A DNA stretch of 6,716 nucleotides from Elusimicrobiota bacterium (GTDB taxonomy: Bacteria; Elusimicrobiota; Elusimicrobia; Elusimicrobiales; UBA9959). The position numbers were made by a program, and so were the translations under genes. This document shows, in pieces, positions 1-6,175 of this stretch (position 1 is its first letter; each line of letters begins with the position of its first letter). The notes below the pieces were generated by a model. It did no database searches. It worked only from the letters and a program-made list of their open reading frames with translations, and was not told the DNA's origin. The stretch is from assembly GCA_003500765.1 (NCBI GenBank), contig DNQL01000175.1, positions 1-6,716 of the forward strand, read 5' to 3'.

Positions 1-778
1 CGTCGCCGGTCAGGCATTCGGAATGGACGCGCACCAGGGCCGTCTGGCCGGGCTCGCCTTTCACCAGGGCGATATGCTCGAGACCGGTTATCTTCTCCCG
101 GTAAATATGCATTACGAAAGTTCCGTGCGGGGTAGGCAGCGAGGCCGTGGCGTGCCTCTCCACAAGCGTCTCTCGTCCGCGGCGGTATTTTATAAGGTCG
201 GCGATGGTGGCCAGCTTCAGGCTATGACGGCGGGCGAAGGTCTTCAAGTGCGGCATGCGGGCCATGGTGCCGTCGGAGCGCATTATTTCGCAGATGACCC
301 CGGCCGGGCGCAGGCCGGCGAGGTTGAGGAGGTCCACGCAGGCCTCGGTATGGCCGGCGCGGGTCAGGACGCCTCCCGGCTTGGCCCGCAGCGGAAAGAC
401 ATGGCCGGGGCGGGTGAAATCGGACGGGGCGGAAGAGGGGGAGGCCAGCGCTTTCAGTGTGCGCGACCTGTCGGCCGCCGAGATGCCCGTGGTGACGCCC
501 TTTTTAGCGTCGACCGATATGGTCCAGGCGGTCTTATAAGGATCGGAGTTATCGTGCTCCATGGGGAGGAGGTCCAGCCCGCGGGCCAGGTCGGCGGAGA
601 GCGGGGAGCAGAGCAGGCCGCGCGCCTCCTTGACTATGAAATTGACCTTGTCCGGGGTGGCGAACTGGGCCGCCATGACGATGTCGCCCTCGTTCTCGCG
701 GCTCTCGTCGTCGGCCAGTATCACCATGCGGCCGCTCTTTATGTCTTTTATTATTCCCTCTATGGGAGCGAAATCCAT
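1..778 (-). CDS. ribBA: Bifunctional riboflavin synthesis protein RibBA (3,4-dihydroxy-2-butanone-4-phosphate synthase / GTP cyclohydrolase II), 3' part missing
   Basis: The reverse strand reads 259 codons without a stop from ATG at 778 to the left edge. Residues 1-200 are a DHBP synthase domain, which makes 3,4-dihydroxy-2-butanone 4-phosphate from ribulose 5-phosphate. Its hallmark motifs are present: DDESRENEGD (23-32, acidic metal/substrate loop), GLLCSPL (54-60), GVTTGISAADR (94-104), RPGHVFPL (123-130) and RAGHTEA (140-146). From about residue 205 a GTP cyclohydrolase II domain begins (VERHATASLPTPHG, then VRVHSECLTGD). C255 is the first of the three zinc cysteines of that family; the other two and the catalytic region lie beyond the window. 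Full-length RibBA is usually about 400 residues, so roughly two thirds is visible. The start is fixed by GGAG five bases upstream and by the riboswitch leader. The enzyme is cytosolic and supplies both early precursors of riboflavin. FMN feedback through the leader is the evident regulation. Confidence 0.96.
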   Translation of the reverse strand, partial: MDFAPIEGIIKDIKSGRMVILADDESRENEGDIVMAAQFATPDKVNFIVKEARGLLCSPLSADLARGLDLLPMEHDNSDPYKTAWTISVDAKKGVTTGISAADRSRTLKALASPSSAPSDFTRPGHVFPLRAKPGGVLTRAGHTEACVDLLNLAGLRPAGVICEIMRSDGTMARMPHLKTFARRHSLKLATIADLIKYRRGRETLVERHATASLPTPHGTFVMHIYREKITGLEHIALVKGEPGQTALVRVHSECLTGD

Positions 779-783
779 CGATT

Positions 784-787
784 CTCC
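784..787 (-). promoter_or_regulatory. Shine-Dalgarno of ribBA
   Basis: On the reverse strand GGAG lies five bases before the ATG at 778. It follows the terminator U-tract within a few bases, so ribosome loading is possible only on transcripts that have passed the riboswitch terminator. Confidence 0.8.
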
Positions 788-790
788 AAT

Positions 791-820
791 AAAAAAGCCC
801 TGAAGTCGTCTTCAGGGCTT
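791..820 (-). terminator. Intrinsic terminator of the FMN riboswitch (expression platform)
   Basis: The reverse strand carries a perfect 11-bp hairpin. The 5' arm AAGCCCTGAAG (820-810), loop ACGA (809-806) and 3' arm CTTCAGGGCTT (805-795) are followed by four further Ts (794-791), then ATT. It sits between the aptamer and the ribBA start codon, as in transcription-terminating FMN riboswitches. With FMN bound it should stop transcription before ribBA. The 5' arm has a second perfect partner inside the aptamer (984-993), which would form the competing antiterminator. Confidence 0.92.
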
Positions 821-860
821 GGGGGAGCCGGCAAATGAAACCGCGCGCGGCCCGTCCATC

Positions 861-996
861 GGTCCTTCTCTCATCCGGACTTTACCGTCGGCCCCGGGAT
901 CTCACCGGGTCATGCTCTGGGATATCTCCCTCGGCTCGCGGGCTCGCCCTTTCGGGATTACCGCCGGTGGGGAGTCGCACCCCGCCCTGAAGAACC
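861..996 (-). ncRNA. FMN riboswitch aptamer (RFN element)
   Basis: Read on the reverse strand, the region matches the conserved RFN consensus in order: TTCTTCAGGGCGGGGTG, CTCCCCACCGGCGGTAA, GAGCCCGCGAGC, CCCGGTGAGATCCCGGGG, CCGACGGTAAAGTCCGGATG, GAGAAGGACC. The closing helix P1 is GGTTCTTC (996-989) with GAAGGACC (868-861), eight pairs including one U-G. The element senses flavin mononucleotide and here leads directly into ribBA, its classical target. The predicted transcript start, just below the -10 box at 1006, is only a few bases before P1, so the leader is almost entirely riboswitch. About 40 bases link P1 to the terminator. Confidence 0.97.
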
Positions 997-1005
997 TGTA
1001 TATAT

Positions 1006-1014
1006 ATTATACCA
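1006..1014 (-). promoter_or_regulatory. Extended -10 promoter of the riboswitch-ribBA unit
   Basis: The reverse strand reads TGGTATAAT: a perfect TATAAT (1011-1006) preceded by TG one base away, the extended -10 form for sigma-70-type RNA polymerase. No good -35 box is seen at 16-18 bases; the nearest TTGACA-like hexamer, TGGACA, is about 20 bases upstream within the end of the fibre gene. Initiation would fall near position 999, next to the aptamer's P1. The box starts only a few bases past the stop codon of the upstream gene. Confidence 0.7.
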
Positions 1015-1020
1015 CTAATA

Positions 1021-4000
1021 TCAATAGCAGTTGTCCAATCCCTTCGACCCTATCAGCGCCCAGTCGGCTACGCCGGTGCCGGTGGAGACGCAGAGATCGA
1101 ATATGGACGAGTTATAGACGACCAGCCCCGTGTCCAGAGGGGTTTCGGCCTGTATCTCTGCGGTAGTCATCGCGCGCGGCTGCCAGAAGCCGGCGGCGGT
1201 GAAAGTGGATTTGGAGCCCGGGACGCCGAAACTGGCGGATGCGTCCACATTAAGCGTACCGGTCATCGTGTCTCCGCCCCTCTCCACGCGGGCGGCGATA
1301 TCGGCCACTATGACGTCGGTGGAGGTGATCACGCCGCTCAGGGCCGCGCCGCTGCCGTAATAAGCGGCCGCCGTCACATTGCCAAGCGTCGTTATCCCCG
1401 CGCCGGCGCCGTCGTTATAGAAGGTGCCGCTGGACAGATGCAGCCGCGCCGAGGGGGAGCGGGTGCCCACGCCGACCCTGGCGGTGGAGGTGGATGCGTA
1501 TAGTATGGGCGTCACGGCAGCAGTGCTTAACAGCATGTTGGAACCTATATGAAGCCGTTCCGTAGGGGCCGTGTTGTATATGCCGAACAGGCCGCTCGGT
1601 ACGATACGGTAAACCTCGGTACCCTCTCCGAAAGTCGCGCTCGGGGGACTGGCGAAATATTTGAATTCGCCGGTACTCTCAGTACCGAAAAGGGCCGCGG
1701 GCGCCTCCACGTTTTCCGAAAAGTAGATATATGACGGCCCGGCGTAAGGGGTGATACGCAGATAAGCGCCTCCCGTATCGCTAGGATCCTCATTCTGGGT
1801 GCCGATGGTTACGGCGCCCCTGACCTGAAGGCTCGTGATCGGGTCCTCCACTCCGATTCCGACCAGCCCCTTGGTCGTTACCACCATATCGTAAACGAGG
1901 TTAGCGAGATTATTGGAACCGACTATGAGGGAATATTTCTCGCCGCCGTTCTCAACGATATGCAGCCTCGCCTCGGCCAGATCTGCGCCGACGGGAAGAC
2001 CTCCGTAGGCGGAGGTACCGAAAAGCCCCGCGACGGTAAGGGTGGAATTTACGAGCATATTTCCGTTGACCACCAGTTTATGCGTGGAGGGAGCATTGGT
2101 CCCTATCCCGACCATACCCGTGTTCGTACTAACGTAAAGTATCGGGTTGACCGTGGCGGTACTTACCAGCATGTTAGCGGCGATATGCAGCGAACTGGCG
2201 GGGGTCAGAACCGGGGCATGGCGGTGCGTGCCTATGCCGAAATTACCGGAGCCGGTTATCCGGAATATTTCCGTCCCGTCCGACATATCGTTTGCGAGAG
2301 ACCGGTAAACAAGGTCCTTCGAGGTGCCCTGGTCCATCCCGAGAACGCCCCTGGCGAAATAGGTGCTGTCGTACCAGGAGATATATCCGCCGCCGCCGGC
2401 TTCCGTATAGAGAGTGAGTTTCGCGTCTGAACTTGCGTCGGGGGCGGTTATGCCGAGCGTACTCCGGACATGGAGAGGGTAGGAGGGTGTCAGGACACCG
2501 ACACCCACGCGGCCCTGGGTGGTTACCGAAAGGGCGTAAATGGAGGAGGACGGAGCCGTGGCGACAGTAAGCGCGTAAGGGAAGCCGTTGCCGTAGCCGT
2601 GCAGGGCCACGCTGGCGCCCTCGACGCGTAAGGCTCCGGTCATTACGTCGCCGCCCTTGAGCAGTTTAGTGCTGTCCGTCCCGAGCACATTGGTAAGCGC
2701 GGCGCCGCTGCCGCGGAACAGGGGAGCGTCGATCGTGCCATAATTGACCTTGATGCCGGAGGCGGTCTCCACGCTGTACTGGCTTACGCCGAAAGCGGTA
2801 AAAACCCCGGAAGACGCCTGGACCCTGGTAGCGGCCACACCGCCGGTTACCGTAAGGGAGGAGCCGAAAAAACCGCCCTCGGCGGTAACGCTGGAAGTAG
2901 TCAGAAGGCCGCCGTCTATATATACCTTATGCGCCGCGGTCGAAGCCCCAACGGACAGCCATTCGCCGGCGTTCACAGCCACACCCGCGGAACCGGTGAC
3001 GGTAAGGGAAGAGCCCGCCAGCGTCAGCTGGCCGGTCATGGTATCGCCGGCCTTCAGCACCCTGGTGGGGTCAGTGGAAAAAACATTTCTCAATCCGGAA
3101 CCGTCACCCTGGAAGAAAGCTGAGTTCATTTCTCCGGTAGAGGACATGGAGCCCACTATAACGCCGGCGGCATTCCTCCAGATCTGAGAGTAAGTGTCGT
3201 AGGTGGTCCCCCGTGAAGCGACATCCAGGCGCGCGGAAGGAGAGGAGACTCCGACGCCGACGAAACCGGAGGTGGTGACGGCCAGGTGGTAAACCCGGCG
3301 GGCCGCGTCGGTGGTGACGGCCAGCGAATAGGGCAGCGAGTTATCGGTGTTCACCACGGTCATGCTGGACGAACCCGCCAGAGTAAGAGGACCGGTCATG
3401 GTATCCCCTGCCTTCAGTACGCGCAGCAGGTCGGCCGCCGTGGTTCCGGTCAGGGCGGAGCCGTCTCCGTGGTAATAGTTGGCGTAAATACGGCCTTCTC
3501 CCGTCATGCGGATAAGGTCGGAACTGCCGGTCGATATGATAACGATATTCCCGCTTGCGCCGATGCCGCTGCTGACATGGAGCCGCGCCCTGGGCGCGGG
3601 CTCGCCTATTCCGACTTCCTGTATCGTCACTTCCGTGTACATATCGCTGCCGTTAAGTTCCCACTTGGTCTCGGCGGCGGCCGTGACCTGCACGGTACCG
3701 TCGGGGAACTTAAAACCGCAGGAATAGGGAAAAACATCGCAGCCTGCCGTGCCCTGGCTTTCCACCAGGCCGGAGACGCTCAGCTGCTGTCCGGGAGAAA
3801 TGTTGCCTACCGAAATGCCTCCCTGCACATAGAGGTTGGTCGAGATGGTTATGGCGCCGTTGGCGGTCTGGGGAAGGGCCGCTATAGTGTCGGCGGTGAA
3901 TACGCTGGTGGCCGCGCTGGCGGTGGAGGCGTAGAGAGAGTTGAAAGCGAAAGGCGCGGCCTGCAGGCGCACGCGCGGGGAGAGCGGGTCGAAAGAGCCG

Positions 4001-4356
4001 CTGCAATTAGCCGTGGGGGCTATCTCCACCTGCATCCAGAGGTTCTGGGCGTCTATGAAAATATCGGGGGGGATGCCGTCCAGGGCGGTGGACCCCACTT
4101 CCACCTCGTAGCGCCCGTTATTCATCGTCACGCCGCAGACGGTCTCCGTGAAAAGCGCGGTGCCGCCCGTGGCCGCGTCGTAGATCAGGAAACGGACATG
4201 CTTGGAGCCGCTGACCGGCAGGTTCGTCGCCTTATCGAGCAGGAATCCCTGGTAGTTGAAGGTCCTGGTGATGGCGGCGCCCGCCTCCCCGGCCAGGATG
4301 GCTCCGGCGAAAAAAGCGGCCAGAGCGCTCCTGAAGATCAGTATGGGTGTTCTCAT
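1021..4356 (-). CDS. Large secreted tail-fibre-like repeat protein (1111 residues)
   Basis: An exported protein of unknown exact role, probably a long fibrous or adhesive surface protein. Residues 1-27/28 form a Sec signal peptide (hydrophobic core, cleavage near AGA/A). Residues about 29-142 match a recurrent N-terminal domain of such proteins (YQGFLLD, FLIYDAATGGTALF, LSPRVRLQAAPFAFN). A FPDGTVQVT motif follows two cysteines (C206, C213). The rest is a mosaic of tail-fibre-like modules. 'VGxGxxxPxxxLxV'-type units begin near residues 248, 366, 617, 706, 749, 832, 924 and 961. 'GDGSAL ... KAGDTMTG' units begin at 297, 417, 549 and 1001. The C-terminus (about 1049-1111) contains LVVYNSSIFDLCVSTG and ends in NCY. 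No transmembrane anchor, type IX-like tail or recognisable S74 autoprocessing chaperone is visible. Start choice: ATG preceded by GGAGG seven bases away. It lies 28 bp after the FnIII gene, probably in one operon. Domain naming is by motif recognition, not a search. Confidence 0.85.
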   Translation of the reverse strand: MRTPILIFRSALAAFFAGAILAGEAGAAITRTFNYQGFLLDKATNLPVSGSKHVRFLIYDAATGGTALFTETVCGVTMNNGRYEVEVGSTALDGIPPDIFIDAQNLWMQVEIAPTANCSGSFDPLSPRVRLQAAPFAFNSLYASTASAATSVFTADTIAALPQTANGAITISTNLYVQGGISVGNISPGQQLSVSGLVESQGTAGCDVFPYSCGFKFPDGTVQVTAAAETKWELNGSDMYTEVTIQEVGIGEPAPRARLHVSSGIGASGNIVIISTGSSDLIRMTGEGRIYANYYHGDGSALTGTTAADLLRVLKAGDTMTGPLTLAGSSSMTVVNTDNSLPYSLAVTTDAARRVYHLAVTTSGFVGVGVSSPSARLDVASRGTTYDTYSQIWRNAAGVIVGSMSSTGEMNSAFFQGDGSGLRNVFSTDPTRVLKAGDTMTGQLTLAGSSLTVTGSAGVAVNAGEWLSVGASTAAHKVYIDGGLLTTSSVTAEGGFFGSSLTVTGGVAATRVQASSGVFTAFGVSQYSVETASGIKVNYGTIDAPLFRGSGAALTNVLGTDSTKLLKGGDVMTGALRVEGASVALHGYGNGFPYALTVATAPSSSIYALSVTTQGRVGVGVLTPSYPLHVRSTLGITAPDASSDAKLTLYTEAGGGGYISWYDSTYFARGVLGMDQGTSKDLVYRSLANDMSDGTEIFRITGSGNFGIGTHRHAPVLTPASSLHIAANMLVSTATVNPILYVSTNTGMVGIGTNAPSTHKLVVNGNMLVNSTLTVAGLFGTSAYGGLPVGADLAEARLHIVENGGEKYSLIVGSNNLANLVYDMVVTTKGLVGIGVEDPITSLQVRGAVTIGTQNEDPSDTGGAYLRITPYAGPSYIYFSENVEAPAALFGTESTGEFKYFASPPSATFGEGTEVYRIVPSGLFGIYNTAPTERLHIGSNMLLSTAAVTPILYASTSTARVGVGTRSPSARLHLSSGTFYNDGAGAGITTLGNVTAAAYYGSGAALSGVITSTDVIVADIAARVERGGDTMTGTLNVDASASFGVPGSKSTFTAAGFWQPRAMTTAEIQAETPLDTGLVVYNSSIFDLCVSTGTGVADWALIGSKGLDNCY
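1258..1356 (-). repeat. GSGAAL...DTMTG module, copy 4 (residues 1001-1033)
   Basis: YYGSGAALSGVI followed by VERGGDTMTG. The link between the two motifs is seven residues longer than in the other copies, and the copy lies 452 residues after copy 3, just before the C-terminal domain. Confidence 0.75.
1480..1539 (-). repeat. 20-residue repeat 'NML.STA.V.PILY.ST', copy B (residues 940-959)
   Basis: NMLLSTAAVTPILYASTSTA, directly followed by RVGVGTRSP. Together with copy A it shows that a larger block (LHI..NML...VGxGT..PS) was duplicated inside the gene. Confidence 0.75.
2116..2175 (-). repeat. 20-residue repeat 'NML.STA.V.PILY.ST', copy A (residues 728-747)
   Basis: NMLVSTATVNPILYVSTNTG, directly followed by MVGIGTNAP. 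It matches copy B at most positions and sits in the same place relative to a VGIG-type module. Confidence 0.75.
2635..2712 (-). repeat. GSGAAL...DVMTG module, copy 3 (residues 549-574)
   Basis: Diverged copy: GSGAALTNVL followed by LLKGGDVMTG, 132 residues after copy 2. Confidence 0.75.
3031..3108 (-). repeat. GDGSGL...DTMTG module, copy 2 (residues 417-442)
   Basis: Same layout and length as copy 1, with VLKAGDTMTG identical in protein. The DNA differs at several third positions, so this is an old duplication kept by selection on the protein. Confidence 0.8.
3391..3468 (-). repeat. GDGSAL...DTMTG module, copy 1 (residues 297-322)
   Basis: The coding repeat runs from GDGSALTG to VLKAGDTMTG. 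The paired motifs are of the kind seen in phage tail-fibre and tail-fibre-like proteins. The next copy begins 120 residues later. Confidence 0.8.
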
Positions 4357-4363
4357 GGTTTGG

Positions 4364-4368
4364 CCTCC
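4364..4368 (-). promoter_or_regulatory. Shine-Dalgarno of the fibre gene
   Basis: The reverse strand reads CCGGAGGCCAAACC before the ATG at 4356, a strong GGAGG at normal distance. It is the clearest ribosome-binding site in the surface-protein cluster and supports the chosen start. Confidence 0.8.
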
Positions 4369-4384
4369 GGAAAATATGAAAAAG

Positions 4385-6010
4385 TCACCTGATCACCACG
4401 GCGGTCCCGTTGAAAACCTCTCCGCCGGACTCTATCTGGTAAATATAAACGCCGCCGGGCACGTCCCGGCCGGCGGCCCGCGGGTCCCAAACGAGCGAAT
4501 TTTCGATCGGGCCCGGGATCATCGAGGCGACTTTAGCGCCTTTGAGATCGTACACCGTCCCTTTGGCCGAAGCGGCGGAGGGATTGTCGAAAACGAAGAC
4601 CATCGTATCATTTTTCCCGTCGCCGTTCGGAGTTATCAGGCGGTTGGACAGGCCCGAGGCGTCGGCGGCGAAACCGCCGCTTCGTTCGGTGGACCGGAGC
4701 TGGTAGCGGCCGAGCATGCTGGTCTCCAGCGTGACGCGCGAATTAGGCTGGTCCACCTTGCCGTAGAGCTGCAGCCACTTGCGGCCGTTATAAAAAAACA
4801 CGCTGAGGCGCTTGTAGTCCGGCACTGTCGCGGAAGGGACGAAGGAATCTCCGCTTTTGGAATAATAGAGGCGCAGCGAGCCCGGGGCGGCGAGTTTGAA
4901 CGAATCGTCCCGGGTCAGGCCCCCGCGGTAGGCCGCGAAATCGACGCTCTTGATCACCCGGCCTCCCACCCCGTCCGTATCGGAAGCGACCTCTATAGTA
5001 TAGAGCTCCAGCTGGTCCGAAGAAGAACCGGCGAAGGGGGACATGGCGGACTGCGGTATCTCCAATACGCTGGCCCCGTCGGGCGCTACGAAGTACCCTG
5101 AGTGAGAGAGTCCGCCGCGCACGTAGGAAGGCCTGGAGCGCCCGGCCTGGTTCACGGCGCTGACGCGGTAATAGTATTCGCCGCCGGACGTGACCTGGTC
5201 ATCCACAAAGGTGAGAGTATACGAGGAAACCTCGGCCCGGAAAACCCAATTGTCCGTGGCCGGGGTGGTGGCGCGGAAGATCTGGTAGGCTTTGACCTCG
5301 TAGGGATAACTGGGGCTGAACCTGTCGTTGAACTGTATGCGCGTGGAGTATCCGGCGGGGGGGAGCCAGGAGAGAGAGTAAGCGGTGCCGCCGGCCGTGG
5401 CCTGGAAATTCATGGGCGGCAGCGGCGTTAGCGCGAAAGAGGCCGCCCGGTTGGAAAGCTCGGACGAGACCATTTCGGAATTATAGGACCGCAGGGCGAA
5501 GTAGTAAGTGGCGCCGGGATTGAACCCGTCGAGGATGAAGAGTTCCGTGGAGCCGGCGGACAGCGGGGTCCACGACTGCGGGACGGCGGTGGCGGAGCGG
5601 AAATCCGCTTCCGTAAGTATCGGGGCGGTCAGTGAGTATTTCAGCACATATCCGAGGCTGGTCCCCCCGGAAGTATGCCAGGCCTCTTCCGGCGCCGTCC
5701 AGGCGATACGGAGGGAGTCGCTGGAAACGATGAGGGTGGCCAGGTCGTTCACCGCGGCCGGCTGGGGAAAATACGAAAAAGCCCCGGACCTGGCGGAATA
5801 CCCGTAACTGTCGGGGGGGTTGCCCGGAGAGACGGAACTGGAGACGGACACGCCGTCCACGGAAGAAAAGGCCCTGAAAGCGGTAGATTCGCCCAGCGAC
5901 CCGCCCCACCCCATCCGCCCGTCCGTATCCACGAAAGAGGCCGACTCGTAGCGGCCCGCCCAGGAAGGGCCGGAGCATAAGAGGAGGGAAATTAAAATGA
6001 GAACGCGCAT
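4385..6010 (-). CDS. Secreted fibronectin type III protein with C-terminal FlgD-Ig/type IX-like domain (541 residues)
   Basis: An extracellular or outer-surface scaffold-like protein; no enzyme motif is seen. Residues 1-18 form a signal peptide (LILISLLL core, cleavage after SWA). Residues about 19-84 are Gly/Ser-rich and unassigned. Two fibronectin type III domains follow: about 85-195 (IAWTAPEE ... ATYYFALRSYN) and about 198-303 (LSWLPPAG ... EYYYRVSAVN). Residues about 310-445 are a beta-rich stretch (VFFYNGRKWLQLYG). The last 88 residues (454-541) form a domain with TPNGDGKND, GTVYDLKGAKV, W-D and GGVYIYQI, ending GTAVVIR. Such tails resemble FlgD-like Ig folds and type IX secretion C-terminal signals. 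It is the first gene of a minus-strand operon with the fibre gene 28 bp downstream. No Shine-Dalgarno precedes the ATG, and a TATAAT lies only 11 bases upstream, so the mRNA may be nearly leaderless. An in-frame TAA 12 bases upstream excludes an earlier start. Confidence 0.88.
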   Translation of the reverse strand: MRVLILISLLLCSGPSWAGRYESASFVDTDGRMGWGGSLGESTAFRAFSSVDGVSVSSSVSPGNPPDSYGYSARSGAFSYFPQPAAVNDLATLIVSSDSLRIAWTAPEEAWHTSGGTSLGYVLKYSLTAPILTEADFRSATAVPQSWTPLSAGSTELFILDGFNPGATYYFALRSYNSEMVSSELSNRAASFALTPLPPMNFQATAGGTAYSLSWLPPAGYSTRIQFNDRFSPSYPYEVKAYQIFRATTPATDNWVFRAEVSSYTLTFVDDQVTSGGEYYYRVSAVNQAGRSRPSYVRGGLSHSGYFVAPDGASVLEIPQSAMSPFAGSSSDQLELYTIEVASDTDGVGGRVIKSVDFAAYRGGLTRDDSFKLAAPGSLRLYYSKSGDSFVPSATVPDYKRLSVFFYNGRKWLQLYGKVDQPNSRVTLETSMLGRYQLRSTERSGGFAADASGLSNRLITPNGDGKNDTMVFVFDNPSAASAKGTVYDLKGAKVASMIPGPIENSLVWDPRAAGRDVPGGVYIYQIESGGEVFNGTAVVIR

Positions 6011-6021
6011 AATACGGATAA

Positions 6022-6027
6022 ATTATA
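6022..6027 (-). promoter_or_regulatory. Candidate -10 box for the FnIII/fibre operon
   Basis: A perfect TATAAT on the reverse strand lies 11 bases before the ATG at 6010. No convincing -35 hexamer is present at 15-18 bases upstream and no extended -10 TG is present. If used, transcription would start about 4-6 bases before the start codon. A chance match is possible. Confidence 0.45.
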
Positions 6028-6162
6028 GCGCCGCCTTGCGACCGAAATATTGCGGGATTGTGACAGGAAAGTGAAAACTCCGGCGGCGCGGGAAAAACAT
6101 CCTTCACAATTACGAAATAAAATAGTCGCAGGCCTTTTGTAAGATTTAACCGTCGAAGCAAC

Positions 6163-6167
6163 GGAAG
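6163..6167 (+). promoter_or_regulatory. Weak Shine-Dalgarno of the small C-terminal-domain gene
   Basis: GGAAG lies eight bases before the ATG at 6176. It is the only ribosome-binding-like sequence there and supports this start, which also gives a complete signal peptide. Confidence 0.5.
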
Positions 6168-6175
6168 CGCAGACC

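Larger units (their letters stand above)
6011..6175. other. Divergent intergenic region between the two surface-protein transcription units
   Basis: These 165 bases carry no gene and must hold the promoters for both directions. The minus-strand side has the TATAAT at 6022-6027. On the plus strand the only -10-like candidates are TAAAAT (6118-6123) and TAAGAT (6140-6145), neither with a convincing -35 box. The part from 6091 to 6150 is clearly more AT-rich than the flanking genes. No operator, terminator or RNA motif was recognised. Confidence 0.6.

Noticed and set aside
23..838. Open frame of 271 codons on the plus strand across ribBA and its terminator
   Set aside because: The opposite strand encodes unmistakable RibBA motifs and a riboswitch terminator; this frame runs straight through both and resembles no protein family.
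1021..1212. Possible peptidase S74 (intramolecular chaperone) domain at the end of the fibre protein
   Set aside because: Tail-fibre-like proteins often end this way, but the C-terminus here is too short and shows no SD...K catalytic pattern or coiled coil.
1258..3468. Prophage or mobile-element origin suggested by the tail-fibre-like modules
   Set aside because: No other phage gene, integrase, transposase, attachment site or terminal repeat is visible; the fibre has a Sec signal peptide and sits with secreted cellular proteins, so a cellular surface protein is the better reading.
3286..4392. Long open frame (368 codons) on the plus strand opposite the fibre gene
   Set aside because: It lies fully antisense to the start of a well-supported gene, has no recognisable domain or ribosome site, and has low-complexity R/G-rich composition typical of GC-rich antisense frames.
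4256..5101. Open frame of 281 codons on the plus strand spanning the fibre/FnIII gene junction
   Set aside because: It crosses a gene boundary and a ribosome-binding site of the opposite strand and has no signal or motif; it is an antisense shadow.
6028..6089. Inverted repeat GCGCCGCC (6028-6035) / GGCGGCGC (6082-6089) in the divergent intergenic region
   Set aside because: Eight GC-only bases separated by 46 bases are expected by chance in GC-rich DNA; no flanking symmetry extends it into a convincing operator.
6118..6145. Plus-strand promoter candidates TAAAAT and TAAGAT upstream of the small gene
   Set aside because: Neither has a -35 hexamer at 15-19 bases, so they are mentioned only within the intergenic entry.
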